NCBI GenBank assembly: GCA_964609515.1
Contig: CAZSTZ010000005.1
Location: forward strand, 8,775-72,774
Direction: 5' to 3'
Length of the DNA: 64,000 nucleotides
Source of the DNA: CALKCV01 sp964609515
GTDB lineage: Bacteria; Cyanobacteriota; Cyanobacteriia; Cyanobacteriales; Microcoleaceae
The position numbers and the translations under genes were made by a program. Positions 25,195 to 33,677 of the stretch are shown piece by piece; within the stretch, counting starts at the first letter, position 1; each line of letters opens with the position of its first letter. The notes under the pieces were generated by a model. It saw only the letters and a list, made by a program, of their open reading frames with translations. It ran no database searches and had not been told where the DNA came from.

Positions 25195-26337
25195 CTACGA
25201 AAAACCCCGCACCCTTCTTTTGATTTGAGAAACTAAGGAATCTGCTTTGCTCGCAGCTTCCCAGAGAAGTTCCTCTACTGTTTCTAGCTCTATCGAGCTA
25301 AAGTTGCCGTCGCTCTGGAGAATGGCTTCTAACTCGGTTTGGTATGAGTGCATTTTTTCTAGTTTTTCCAAAATTGGAGACAACAAAACGCGGGCGTAGC
25401 TACCGTAAGCTACACCAGCAACAAAATCTGACCTTCTTGTTTTTGAGTTTCTTTTGTCAGAGAGCAAACCAGCACTCGCTAGTTTCTCAACCGTGCGATC
25501 GTTCGTGCCCCCTGCCAGTTGTATGTATCCCGGTAGGCATGCAGCTAGGACTTTTTGGCTCAGTTTTACCGCCGCATTTGTAGTGCCGACTCCTAAATCG
25601 CCGCTCATGGGCCGACCGTCAGTTTGCCAAATTAGGGCACAGGGCAAAGGAGAGATGATTTCGTAAAGTTTGCGAAGATATTCGATTAGTCCCGGGCCAT
25701 CAGTACAGCTAATGGCCACTAATTTAAGTCGCCCTACCCACGGTCTGACGCTCTGCCAAAGGCGTTTGAAATCTTTTTCTCTGCCTATTTGGGTATGGAT
25801 CTCTATGGCATCGACTCCTGTTTCTAATACCATAGGGGCCACCGCTTCGGGAGTGGAGACATAAGAACGGGCATAAATTAGTTCCCTGGGGCAGGCAGGC
25901 AAACATCTACCGCAACCATAACAACGTTCTTCGATTACGCCGGTGAAGTTAAGACCGCTGAAAGTTATGGCCTCGGCAGGACATACTTTTTCGCAAGGTC
26001 GCCAGCAATCAGTGGGGCAAGCTGCTGGGTTAAATTCGGCTTTGCGAAAATGGGGATCTTCTCCGTCGTTGAAGCTGACCATTAGCCAGGGTCGCCCTTG
26101 GAAGCCAAACCCACGATTTTGAGCTCTACTTCCTAAATCTTGGGCCAGTTGTAGGGCTTCTCGGGCAGCAGCGATCGCCGCCGGATCTGCCGCTACATCT
26201 ATGCAGTCCGCACCAGCTAGGGCATAGACCAACGTCAGATTCCGAACAGCAGGCAGGTGTTGGAAACTGGCTCCGCAAATTAGTTTGAACCAGTGGCCTT
26301 CTTTTAGAGAGTTTAAGGGATAGTAGCCTTTTGTCAC
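25195..26337 (-). CDS. ldpA: Light-dependent period protein LdpA (iron-sulfur)
   Basis: 380 residues. LdpA is known in Synechococcus as an iron-sulfur protein that feeds redox/light information to the KaiABC clock and modulates period length. Here the N-terminal half has CPTDCWRPCEKVCPAEAI and CYGCGRCLPACPREL, two four-cysteine motifs expected to hold 4Fe-4S clusters, preceded by the family start YPLNSLKEGHWFKLICGASFQ. The C-terminal half is a barrel-like domain (GVDAIEIHTQ, VAISCTDGPG, IWQTDGRPMSGD). The start is GTG at 26337. Between it and upstream ndhN is a foldback repeat of about 144 bp. Cytosolic; no kai genes lie in this window. Confidence 0.93.
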   Translation of the reverse strand: MTKGYYPLNSLKEGHWFKLICGASFQHLPAVRNLTLVYALAGADCIDVAADPAAIAAAREALQLAQDLGSRAQNRGFGFQGRPWLMVSFNDGEDPHFRKAEFNPAACPTDCWRPCEKVCPAEAITFSGLNFTGVIEERCYGCGRCLPACPRELIYARSYVSTPEAVAPMVLETGVDAIEIHTQIGREKDFKRLWQSVRPWVGRLKLVAISCTDGPGLIEYLRKLYEIISPLPCALIWQTDGRPMSGDLGVGTTNAAVKLSQKVLAACLPGYIQLAGGTNDRTVEKLASAGLLSDKRNSKTRRSDFVAGVAYGSYARVLLSPILEKLEKMHSYQTELEAILQSDGNFSSIELETVEELLWEAASKADSLVSQIKRRVRGFS

Positions 26338-26389
26338 GCTTATATGCTAGCGCTTTGAACTAAAATTTGTCATACCCATCCTCGCCGAT

Positions 26390-26533
26390 GGGTGCATCTC
26401 AATCTGGGGAATGGGGAAAGGGTGGGGAGTGTGGGATTGCCAACTGGTTCGATTCAACCCGTCAGTTTTACTGTACGAATCTTTCCCCCCACACTTCCCC
26501 CTCCTCCCACCCTTCCCTACTCTAGATGCACCC
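26390..26533. repeat. 144-bp foldback repeat with GGGTGCATCT ends
   Basis: Ends GGGTGCATCT (26390-26399) and AGATGCACCC (26524-26533) are perfect inverted repeats. The interior also folds: GGGGAAAGGGTGGGGAG pairs imperfectly with the C-rich run TTCCCCCTCCTCCCACCC. It lies between ldpA and ndhN. Ends of the same sequence bracket 8911-9003, and single copies occur near 11050 and 35580. Confidence 0.8.
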
Positions 26534-26541
26534 AACTACTT

Positions 26542-27018
26542 TTAAGCAGAAACTAATGCTTCTTCTAGAGGGGTCCATCTTACATAGCGATCGCCCCCCA
26601 TTTCTACTACCAGTTTTACTTTTGGTTCTATCGTTGGTAAAACTGTCAAATACTCTATTTCTTGACGAGATAGGATTTGGCCTTCGATAATCCACAAAAC
26701 CAATCCCTTCGCTTTAGGAGGTAATTGCTCCAGTCGATAGTTCAGCACTGGTGGGACATAATACACATAGCCGACCGCTGCACCGCTGCCCACAGTTTTT
26801 TTACCCAAGTGGGGCGGACGGACTCCATGCACTCCAGTCAGGTACATGGCCAAATCTCCCAACCCCCTAGCAGTAATATTATGGGTGACATAGCCCGCCG
26901 CCCTCAAGCGACGCTGGTAACGTCCTTCAAATCCACCCTCCAAGGGGACATATAGGGCCAGAGAACCAGACTTCTCTAAATCCCTAATCATCCCCCGGCC
27001 AGTTGTAATCAGTGCCAT
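26542..27018 (-). CDS. ndhN: NAD(P)H dehydrogenase-like complex subunit N
   Basis: 158 residues, matching NdhN, a peripheral subunit specific to the cyanobacterial and chloroplast NDH-1 complex. That complex carries out cyclic electron flow around photosystem I, respiration and, in some forms, CO2 uptake at the thylakoid. Recognisable features are the start MALITTGRGMIRDLEKSG, GGFEGRYQRRLRAAGY, GVHGVRPPHLGKKTVG and the C-terminal KVKLVVEMGGDRYVRW. No membrane segment, as expected. The ATG start is at 27018. It is the first gene of the minus-strand group ndhN-ldpA-R3H and diverges from the ribosomal superoperon across 929 bp. Confidence 0.96.
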   Translation of the reverse strand: MALITTGRGMIRDLEKSGSLALYVPLEGGFEGRYQRRLRAAGYVTHNITARGLGDLAMYLTGVHGVRPPHLGKKTVGSGAAVGYVYYVPPVLNYRLEQLPPKAKGLVLWIIEGQILSRQEIEYLTVLPTIEPKVKLVVEMGGDRYVRWTPLEEALVSA

Positions 27019-27536
27019 AAGTTAAATTTGCTAAATTGCTCGAATTATCAATTTAGTTCTAAATTATAGTCCTCCTTTTCCTACTTATCCCAGGGCCAGA
27101 GCGAGAGAATTTTTTTTTGAAAAAAGGCTAGACAACTGCCAACAAATCGGATATGATGAAAAAATGTCATAAAAAAGTAGGGATTTTTCCCCTCCTACAC
27201 TCTGGCATCCCCATTAAAAGTCCACTTAATAAGGACTTTTTCAGTATAATTACTCAGTAGGTATGCATGCCAGTAAAAATTGGAAAATTAGTCCAATTCT
27301 TCGATGTGCTTCTTCGATCTGCAATCAGTCCAATTGTTTAAAAGTAGAAAGTGGCCCAGATTAAATAAGTAAAGATAATAAGCAGAAAATTTTTTCAATT
27401 AAAACCCTAAAGACTTTTTTCTGTGATAAAATTTTCTCAAGTTATCTGCTTGCTGTGCTAAACTAACCCAAATAAGGTAAAAAGTAAGAAGACTAGCAGA
27501 CTAGCAGATAAAAGAAGTAGGAAAAAAATCGGATAC

Positions 27537-27554
27537 TGAGTAGTTCGCTACTCA
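27537..27554 (+). promoter_or_regulatory. UUCG-capped hairpin in the rplC leader
   Basis: TGAGTAG-TTCG-CTACTCA is a perfect 7-bp stem closed by a UUCG tetraloop, one of the most stable RNA loops. It lies about 400 nt before rplC. Confidence 0.6.
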
Positions 27555-27876
27555 AGTCCTTATGGTTAGTGGCAACCAAATGCCAACTATTAGCTTTTTT
27601 GCCAGCTTTTTTTGTAGGTAAAGGGCCAGAATATGATGATATTATCCCTTTGCCGCAAAAAGAAAATCGGCGCGACTGCCTTCAACAAAACTGAAGAGCT
27701 TTTTTCTCAGAAGGCGGATAGGTGCTGGTGGCAGTTAATGTCTAGCTACCAAAAACCGACTCCAAGCTACTTCAAAGTTAGCACCTGCAAGAAATTAAAA
27801 ATGCAGGTGTAGTAATCGTGTCAGATCGTAGGTAGAAAAATCGCAGGTAAAAAAAAGGGAGCTTTCCCGGCTGCGA

Positions 27877-27907
27877 GCGTTGGATAAATCAAGGATTTAT
27901 CCAACGC
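27877..27907 (+). promoter_or_regulatory. 14-bp stem-loop just upstream of rplC
   Basis: GCGTTGGATAAATC and GATTTATCCAACGC pair perfectly around a 3-nt AAG loop. It ends 40 nt before the rplC ATG and is not followed by a T-run, so it is unlikely to be a terminator. In other bacteria the S10 operon leader is the site where L4 represses; whether this stem does that is inference. Confidence 0.65.
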
Positions 27908-27947
27908 CAATCCAGAAACTTGTAGTGCGCAAACAAAAGGAGATACA

Positions 27948-28631
27948 ATGTCACTCGGTATCCTTGGCACCAAAGTAGGCATGACACAAGTGTTTGACGC
28001 TGAAACAGGTATAGCAATTCCTGTAACAGTGATCCAAGCAGGGCCATGCAAAGTAACTCAAATTAAAACCGAACCAACCGATGGCTACATAGCCATTCAA
28101 TTAGGTTATGGCGAAGTAAAAAACAAAACTCGCAAATTAAATACAAAACAACCAAAAGAAGTCAACAAATACTTGACCAACCCAGAAATAGGGCATTTAG
28201 AAAAATCAGGGGGAACCCCTCTGCGCCACCTGCGCGAATATCTCGTAGAAGACACGAGTAGCTTTGAATTAGGAAACGAAATCAAAGTAGATATATTTGA
28301 AGCTGGTCAACTGGTAGATGTCAGCGGAACCAGTATCGGAAAAGGGTTTGCCGGCTATCAAAAACGGCATAACTTCAGACGGGGGCCAATGTCTCACGGT
28401 TCAAAAAACCATCGCTTGCCAGGTTCGACAGGCCCGGGTTCGACTCCGGGAAGGATTTATCCAGGGAAAAAAATGGCAGGACGTTTGGGAGGTAAAAAAA
28501 TCACAACGCGCCAATTAAAAGTAGTGCGAATAGACCAAGAACGAAACCTATTAATGATTAAAGGAACCGTGCCAGGAAAACCAGGCAGTTTGGTAAGTAT
28601 TGCTCCAACTAACAAAGTTGGAAAAAAATAA
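27948..28631 (+). CDS. rplC: 50S ribosomal protein L3
   Basis: 227 residues, first gene of the superoperon. L3 is a primary 23S rRNA binder whose long loop reaches the peptidyl transferase centre. It starts SLGILGTKVGMTQVFD, and the loop shows GFAGYQKRHNF, GPMSHGSKNHRLPGSTG and PGKKMAGRLGGKK, all typical. An AAAGGAGATACA ribosome-binding site precedes the ATG. rpsJ, which comes first in the E. coli S10 operon, is absent here, as usual for cyanobacteria. The gap to rplD contains GGTAATGGGTAAGA repeats (28634-28685) and AATTCCC repeats. Confidence 0.98.
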   Translation: MSLGILGTKVGMTQVFDAETGIAIPVTVIQAGPCKVTQIKTEPTDGYIAIQLGYGEVKNKTRKLNTKQPKEVNKYLTNPEIGHLEKSGGTPLRHLREYLVEDTSSFELGNEIKVDIFEAGQLVDVSGTSIGKGFAGYQKRHNFRRGPMSHGSKNHRLPGSTGPGSTPGRIYPGKKMAGRLGGKKITTRQLKVVRIDQERNLLMIKGTVPGKPGSLVSIAPTNKVGKK

Positions 28632-28766
28632 GTTAATAGGTAAGAGGTAATGGGTAAGAGGTAATGGGTAAGAAGTAATGGGTAAAATCAAAAAATAATT
28701 CCCAATTCCCAATTGCCAATTCCCAATTCCCAAAAAAGTTAAAATCGCCAAAGGAACGAACTCGCT

Positions 28767-29399
28767 ATGGTTAATTTTGTAGTAAAAAACTGGGAAGGGG
28801 AAGAAGCAGGACAGGCAACATTAGAACTACGAGTTGCTAAAGAAGAAAATGCCTCTCATATAGTTCATAGAAGCCTAAGATTGCATGAGGCAAATAGCCG
28901 TCAAGGAACGGCCAGTGCAAAGACAAGGGCAGAAGTAAGGGGAGGCGGTCGCAAACCTTGGCGACAAAAAGGAACCGGCAGGGCAAGGGCAGGATCGATC
29001 CGATCGCCCCTCTGGCGCGGCGGTGGCGTAATCTTCGGTCCGAAACCGAGAGATTATTCCCATAAAATCAACAAAAAAGAAAAGCGTTTGGCATTGCGAA
29101 CAGCTCTGATGAGTCGGTCTGAAGATTCGATCGTAGTAGAAGAGTTTGCCGATAAACTACCGAGACCGAAAACCAAAGAATTAACAAATGCAATGGAGCG
29201 TTGGGGAGTAAAGGCAGATGAAAAAGTATTGTTAATCCTATCGGAGAAACAAGAAAACGTTTATTTGTCAGGCCGCAACATAGCTAATATGAAAATAATT
29301 TTAAGCACCCACTTAAATATTTACGACATATTAGCCGCAGATAAAATAGTGACAACACCAACTGGACTGGAGAAAATTCAGGAGGTTTACAATGGCTAA
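28767..29399 (+). CDS. rplD: 50S ribosomal protein L4
   Basis: 210 residues. L4 binds 23S rRNA domain I and sends a loop into the exit tunnel; in E. coli it also represses its own operon. The tunnel loop is seen as RGGGRKPWRQKGTGRARAGSIRSPLWRGGG (about residues 61-90), and MVNFVVKNWEGEEAG is the usual cyanobacterial start. Its end overlaps the rplW start by 8 bp, so translation is probably coupled. The 135-bp gap before it is mostly short tandem repeats. Confidence 0.98.
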   Translation: MVNFVVKNWEGEEAGQATLELRVAKEENASHIVHRSLRLHEANSRQGTASAKTRAEVRGGGRKPWRQKGTGRARAGSIRSPLWRGGGVIFGPKPRDYSHKINKKEKRLALRTALMSRSEDSIVVEEFADKLPRPKTKELTNAMERWGVKADEKVLLILSEKQENVYLSGRNIANMKIILSTHLNIYDILAADKIVTTPTGLEKIQEVYNG

Positions 29400-29700
29400 A
29401 TATAAAGAACGGGACTTAGCAGACTTAATCAAACGTCCCGTAGTAACAGAAAAAGCTACGAGGATCATGGAGTTAGAGCAATTCACCTTTGATGTAGCTC
29501 CCAGGGCGACCAAGCCTAAAATTAAAGCGGCGATCGAACAACTTTACGATGTAAAAGTGATAGGCATCAATACCCAAAACCTGCCTCGCAAAAAAAAGAG
29601 AGTTGGTAAATTCATAGGGTATAAGCCTTGTTATAAAAGGGCGATCGTTACCCTGGAAAATGGAGAACCGCTTAGAAAGATTCTCTTCCCTGAGTTATAA
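29392..29700 (+). CDS. rplW: 50S ribosomal protein L23
   Basis: 102 residues. L23 sits at the mouth of the exit tunnel and is the docking site for trigger factor and SRP. Family marks are IKRPVVTEKATRIME at the N terminus, TKPKIKAAIEQLYDVKV in the middle, and NLPRKKKRVGKFIGYKPCYKRAIV for the extended rRNA-binding loop. The ATG lies within the last codons of rplD, with AGGAGG upstream inside that gene. 120 bp separate it from rplB, including a hairpin-forming TTAGTTAATTG run. Confidence 0.97.
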   Translation: MAKYKERDLADLIKRPVVTEKATRIMELEQFTFDVAPRATKPKIKAAIEQLYDVKVIGINTQNLPRKKKRVGKFIGYKPCYKRAIVTLENGEPLRKILFPEL

Positions 29701-29820
29701 TCGGTTAGTTAATTGTTAGTAGTTAATGGTTAAAAAACGATAGCGTTGTTAACAGCAGACCGCTAACAACTAAAAACTAACAAGATGTAAACCTATTAAG
29801 CAACTAAGCTAAAATCAATC

Positions 29821-30684
29821 ATGGGCATACGTTCTTATCGACCATACACTCCTAGCACCAGGGAACGCAGCGTCTCTGACTTTAGTGAAATTACGAAAAA
29901 AGAGCCGGAAAAATCTCTGGTAACATCTAAACACAGAGCCAAAGGTCGCAACAATCGCGGCGTAATAACCTGTCGTCACCGAGGAGGGGGTCATAAAAAA
30001 CTCTATCGAATCATCGACTTTCGTCGCGACAAACACGACATCCCGGCAAAAGTAGCAGCCATAGAATACGATCCCAACCGCAATGCGAGAATCGCCCTAC
30101 TGTTCTATCAAGATGGAGAAAAGCGTTATATTCTTCATCCAGTGGGCTTACAAGTAGGTGCAACTATAAGCGCGGGAATCAATGCCTCCATAGACATAGG
30201 CAATGCCTTGCCCCTAGAGCGCATCCCCTTGGGCACGCAGATACACAATGTAGAGCTAAGTTCGGGAAAGGGCGGACAGATAGTTAGAGCTGCGGGAGCA
30301 TCTGCTCAGGTAGTAGCCAAAGAGGGAGAATATGTAACAGTCAAGTTACCATCTGGGGAGAGAAGGAAAGTGAGAGCAAGTTGCTACGCGACTATAGGTC
30401 AAGTAGGCAATACAGATGCTAGAAACATAAGCTTAGGAAAAGCAGGCCGCAATCGCTGGAAAGGTCGTAGACCTACAGTAAGGGGAAGCGTGATGAACCC
30501 TGTAGATCACCCTCATGGAGGTGGCGAAGGAAGGGCTCCCATTGGCAGAAGCGGACCGATGACACCTTGGGGCAAACCAGCTTTAGGTGTGAAGACTCGT
30601 AAGAAGAAAAAACGTAGCGATAGCTTAATCGTTCAACGCCGTCGTAAGTCTTCCAAACGCAGTAAGGGCGGCCGTCAAAGTTAA
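29821..30684 (+). CDS. rplB: 50S ribosomal protein L2
   Basis: 287 residues, the largest and most conserved primary-binding protein of the large subunit, needed for subunit association and peptidyl transfer. The N-terminal extension GIRSYRPYTPSTRERSVSDF is of the cyanobacterial/plastid kind. The C-terminal NPVDHPHGGGEGRAPIGRSGPMTPWGKPALG contains the histidine associated with peptidyl transferase function. The last 25 residues are Lys/Arg-rich. Length is normal. Confidence 0.98.
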   Translation: MGIRSYRPYTPSTRERSVSDFSEITKKEPEKSLVTSKHRAKGRNNRGVITCRHRGGGHKKLYRIIDFRRDKHDIPAKVAAIEYDPNRNARIALLFYQDGEKRYILHPVGLQVGATISAGINASIDIGNALPLERIPLGTQIHNVELSSGKGGQIVRAAGASAQVVAKEGEYVTVKLPSGERRKVRASCYATIGQVGNTDARNISLGKAGRNRWKGRRPTVRGSVMNPVDHPHGGGEGRAPIGRSGPMTPWGKPALGVKTRKKKKRSDSLIVQRRRKSSKRSKGGRQS

Positions 30685-30734
30685 ATTTTGGTAATTGCTA
30701 ATGGTAAAAAAAGCAATTAATCAAGAACGCAATT

Positions 30735-30752
30735 AACAGGCGTCTCGCCTGT
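30735..30752. repeat. AACAGGCGTCTCGCCTGT palindrome before rpsS
   Basis: A short member of the AACAGGC(N)GCCTGTT palindrome family, located 26 bp before the rpsS start. It could form a hairpin in the mRNA between rplB and rpsS. Confidence 0.75.
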
Positions 30753-30777
30753 ATACCAACTAATAGCTAAGAAAACC

Positions 30778-31053
30778 ATGTCTAGATCGTTAAAAAAAGG
30801 ACCTTTTATAGCCGATAGTCTCCTGACAAAAATTGAAGCGTTAAACACCAAAGGCGAAAAACAAGTGATTAAAACTTGGTCGCGAGCTTCAACAATTCTG
30901 CCATTAATGGTCGGTCACACGATCGCAGTTCATAACGGACACCAGCACGTTCCCATTTTTATCTCAGAACAAATGGTGGGGCATAAATTGGGAGAATTTG
31001 CTCCGACGAGAACCTTTAGAGGTCATACTAAAGATAAAAAATCCAAACGCTAA
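30778..31053 (+). CDS. rpsS: 30S ribosomal protein S19
   Basis: 91 residues. S19 forms a head complex with S13 near the A-site tRNA. It begins SRSLKKGPFIADSLL and continues WSRASTILPLMVGHTIAVHNGHQHVPIFI, with KLGEFAPTRTFRGHTKDKKSKR at the C terminus, all standard. No Shine-Dalgarno is obvious right before the ATG (AGCTAAGAAAACC). It is followed after 120 bp by rplV. Confidence 0.97.
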   Translation: MSRSLKKGPFIADSLLTKIEALNTKGEKQVIKTWSRASTILPLMVGHTIAVHNGHQHVPIFISEQMVGHKLGEFAPTRTFRGHTKDKKSKR

Positions 31054-31173
31054 GTAAGTAAATAGTGCTGTCGAATAAAAATCCTGGCTTAGTTTAACCA
31101 TTTCGATTAAACGAATTGAGTAAGAAATTAAAATCGATGCCAAGAGCGATCGAATCAAGGATAGGAGAAAAAG

Positions 31174-31539
31174 ATGCCCAAAGTAGTAGATACAACAAAT
31201 GAAGTAAAAGCGGTAGCTCGTTATATTCGGATGTCTCCCTATAAAGTGCGACGAGTTCTCGACCAAATACGAGGAATTTCTTATCGCGAGGCATTAATTA
31301 TACTCGAATTTATGCCCTACCGTTCCTGCGATCCAGTCAGAAAAGTGCTGCGTTCCGCAGCAGCAAACGCCGAACATAATTTAGGAGTAAACCCTGCAAG
31401 TTTAATAATATCCAAAGCCTTTGCAGATGGAGGGCCTTGTTTGCCTCGCTACAGACCGCGAGCTCAAGGCCGTGCCTACAGAATTCGCAAACCAACTTGC
31501 CATATCACCGTAGCAGTTGCTCCTTTAGTAGAAGAATAA
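31174..31539 (+). CDS. rplV: 50S ribosomal protein L22
   Basis: 121 residues. L22 binds all domains of 23S rRNA, and its beta-hairpin lines the exit tunnel; changes there give macrolide resistance in other bacteria. Seen: AVARYIRMSPYKVRRVLDQIRG, RSAAANAEHNLG, and the hairpin RYRPRAQGRAYRIRKPTCHITV (about 94-115). An AGGAGAAAAAG ribosome-binding site precedes the ATG. Size is usual for cyanobacteria. Confidence 0.97.
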   Translation: MPKVVDTTNEVKAVARYIRMSPYKVRRVLDQIRGISYREALIILEFMPYRSCDPVRKVLRSAAANAEHNLGVNPASLIISKAFADGGPCLPRYRPRAQGRAYRIRKPTCHITVAVAPLVEE

Positions 31540-31627
31540 AGTAGAAGGAGAAAATAGTAGAAGAATAAAAAAACTAAATTATCTTCTAGCAACTTAAGAC
31601 ATTATTACCTAACCAAAGCATAAAGAA

Positions 31628-32347
31628 ATGGGACAAAAAATACATCCAATTGGTTTTAGACTCGGCATTACCCAAGAACATCGTTCTCGATGGTATGCCG
31701 ATCCTAAAAACTACCCACAGCTATGTCAGGAAGATTACAAAATTCGTCAATACGTCAAGAAAAACTTGGCAAATGCAGGCATATCTCAAGTAAGGATAGA
31801 ACGAAAAGCAGACCAGATTGATTTAGAAATTCGCACTGCCAGACCAGGAGTTGTAGTAGGAAGAGGCGGTCAAGGAATTGAAAGTTTACGAGTAGGACTG
31901 CAACAAGAATTAGACGGCCATCGCCAAATTAGGATTAACGTAGTAGAAGTAGCAAAAGTAGATGCAGATGCTACGTTAATTGGCGAATATATCGCTCAAC
32001 AATTAGAGCGAAGAGTTTCCTTTCGTAGAGTTGTACGTCAAGCAATTACTAGAGCCCAAAAAGCAGGAGTCGAAGGCATCAAAATCCAAGTCAGCGGTCG
32101 AGTAAATGGAGCAGAAATCGCTCGTACCGAAGCAACCAGGGAAGGTAGCGTTCCCCTGCACACCTTAAGGGCAGATCTGGACTACGCATACTGTACCGCT
32201 CAAACTATTTACGGCATTCTTGGGATTAAAGTTTGGGTCTTTAAAGGGGAAATTATTCCCGGTCAAGAAGAAGCAGCGGCAGGGGCGGTACGTCAACCTA
32301 CTAAGCGACGTCAACAAAAACGTCGCCAACAATATGAAGACCGCTAA
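31628..32347 (+). CDS. rpsC: 30S ribosomal protein S3
   Basis: 239 residues. S3 lies at the mRNA entry site and contributes to helicase activity. The N-terminal MGQKIHPIGFRLGITQEHRSRWYAD is diagnostic. A KH domain follows with RPGVVVGRGGQGIESL (GXXG loop), then the C-terminal domain with VSGRVNGAEIARTE and GILGIKVWVFKGEI. The C-terminal tail is Gln/Arg-rich (RQPTKRRQQKRRQQY). The gap to rplP contains AGGTCAG heptamers. Confidence 0.98.
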   Translation: MGQKIHPIGFRLGITQEHRSRWYADPKNYPQLCQEDYKIRQYVKKNLANAGISQVRIERKADQIDLEIRTARPGVVVGRGGQGIESLRVGLQQELDGHRQIRINVVEVAKVDADATLIGEYIAQQLERRVSFRRVVRQAITRAQKAGVEGIKIQVSGRVNGAEIARTEATREGSVPLHTLRADLDYAYCTAQTIYGILGIKVWVFKGEIIPGQEEAAAGAVRQPTKRRQQKRRQQYEDR

Positions 32348-32351
32348 AAAG

Positions 32352-32408
32352 TAGGTCAGAGGTTTGAGGTCAGAGGTCAGAGGTCAGCGCTCGGTAGGAG
32401 GTCAGACA
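32352..32408. repeat. AGGTCAG heptamer repeats between rpsC and rplP
   Basis: GAGGTCAGAGGTCAGAGGTCAG and flanking AGGTC copies, a 7-bp tandem array inside the 133-bp gap of a ribosomal operon. It is distinct in sequence from the AATTAAC and GGGAATR heptamers elsewhere in the window. Confidence 0.85.
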
Positions 32409-32480
32409 AAAAATATTTTTTGACCAGTTCCCAGGCAAAACTAACTAAGTAAAACCCAGAAGCGAACCAGCAGTAATCTC

Positions 32481-32894
32481 ATGTTAAGTCCTAAAAGAAC
32501 AAAATTCCGCAAACAACAGCGCGGACGAATGAAAGGTCAAGCAACCCGAGGCAATACAATCAGCTTCGGCGAATTTGCTCTCCAAGCATTAGAACCTGCT
32601 TGGATTAACTCTCGTCAAATAGAGGCCGCCCGTCGTGCGATGACTCGTTATCTTCGTCGTGGTGGGAAAATTTGGATTCGGATTTTTCCAGATAAACCCG
32701 TAACCATGCGACCCGCAGAAACCCGTATGGGTTCTGGTAAAGGTGCCCCCGAATATTGGGTTGCAGTTGTAAAGCCCGGGCGCATTATGTTTGAAATTGG
32801 GGGCGTTTCTGAAGATGTGGCCAAAGAAGCTATGCGTTTGGCTTCTTTTAAATTACCGATTAAAACAAAGTTCATTACTAAAGAAGGAGAATAG
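32481..32894 (+). CDS. rplP: 50S ribosomal protein L16
   Basis: 137 residues. L16 contacts A-site tRNA near the peptidyl transferase centre. It starts MLSPKRTKFRKQQRGRMKGQA, and RQIEAARRAMTRYLRRGGKIWIRIFPDKPVT and MGSGKGAPEYWVAVVKPGRIMFE are the conserved blocks. It is followed after only 7 bp by rpmC, whose ribosome-binding site (AAGGAGA) lies inside the last codons of rplP, so the two are translationally linked. Confidence 0.98.
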   Translation: MLSPKRTKFRKQQRGRMKGQATRGNTISFGEFALQALEPAWINSRQIEAARRAMTRYLRRGGKIWIRIFPDKPVTMRPAETRMGSGKGAPEYWVAVVKPGRIMFEIGGVSEDVAKEAMRLASFKLPIKTKFITKEGE

Positions 32895-32901
32895 TAAACT
32901 T

Positions 32902-33180
32902 ATGGCTTTTCCCAAGATTGAAGATGCTAGAAATTTAAACGATGAAGAAGTGGCATCAGAAATTTTAGAAGCTAAGAAAAAACTTCTCGAACTCCGCTTG
33001 TTAAAAGCTACTGGAAGATTAGAGAAGCCCCATGAATTCAAACATACTCGTCATCGGATAGCCCAATTGATGACTGTAGAAAAAGAACGAGAATTAGCAG
33101 CTTTGAAAAATTCTGATGCCTCCGGGCCAGAGCCAGCCAATGCTGTAGAGACTAGCTCTGAAACAGAAACTAACAGCTAG
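32902..33180 (+). CDS. rpmC: 50S ribosomal protein L29
   Basis: 92 residues, longer than the usual 60-75 because of an acidic tail (SDASGPEPANAVETSSETET). L29 sits near the tunnel exit beside L23. The core has NLNDEEVASEILEAKKKLLELRLLKATGRLEKPHEFKHTRHRIAQLMTV, two helices. I start it at ATG 32902 (MAFPKIEDARNL); an upstream ATG in the same frame overlaps rplP and adds no family sequence. Confidence 0.95.
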   Translation: MAFPKIEDARNLNDEEVASEILEAKKKLLELRLLKATGRLEKPHEFKHTRHRIAQLMTVEKERELAALKNSDASGPEPANAVETSSETETNS

Positions 33181-33295
33181 GTTGAAAATACCGAAGTATT
33201 AAATGATGTGTGGGTGGTAAAAAAGTAGCGATCGCTTTCCTTTTTAAATTACCTATTACCCATTACCGATTACCCATTACCAAAAAGAGGTATTT

Positions 33296-33541
33296 ATGGC
33301 AGTAAAAGAAAGAGTTGGTGTAGTTGTCAGCAATAAAATGCAAAAAACAGTGGTGGTAGCTGTAGAAAACCGCGCCTCTCACCCAAAATACGGGAAAATT
33401 GTGGTTAGAACCAAAAAATATAAAGCTCACGATGAAGACAATAAGTGTCAAGAAGGAGATAGAGTCAGAATTAGAGAAACTCGTCCCCTGAGCAAGACTA
33501 AACGTTGGACAATTGCAGAAATTATCACTTCTTCAACTTAA
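33296..33541 (+). CDS. rpsQ: 30S ribosomal protein S17
   Basis: 81 residues. S17 is a primary 16S rRNA binder with an OB fold. Conserved parts: KERVGVVVSNKMQKTVVVAVENRASHPKYGK, then HDEDNKCQEGDRVRIRETRPLSKTKRW. The upstream AAAGAGGTATTT supplies the ribosome-binding site. The 115-bp gap before it holds a HIP1-like site and TTACCTATTACCCATTACC heptamers (about 33249-33281). Confidence 0.97.
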   Translation: MAVKERVGVVVSNKMQKTVVVAVENRASHPKYGKIVVRTKKYKAHDEDNKCQEGDRVRIRETRPLSKTKRWTIAEIITSST

Positions 33542-33677
33542 GTAGGGCTAAACTACCTAGCTAAAACAAAAGGGTTAAGTAAAGAAAAACGGCTGAAAAA
33601 GCTGTAGAAGCTAGTCCAGCCAACGTCTGATAGCTAAAAAAACATAGCTAAAAAAATCTACCCAAAAAATAACACCG

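Larger units (their letters stand above)
27019..27947 (+). promoter_or_regulatory. Long leader/promoter region upstream of the ribosomal superoperon
   Basis: 929 bp without a gene. A foldback AAAAGTCC / GGACTTTT with a T-run (27216-27242) could be a terminator or attenuator. It is followed at once by TATAAT (27245-27250), a candidate -10 without a good -35. Further on are a UUCG-capped hairpin (27537-27554), AAAGGG/CCCTTT arms near 27624-27653, and a strong stem-loop before rplC (27877-27907). The length and structure suggest a long structured 5' leader for rplC. Confidence 0.55.
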
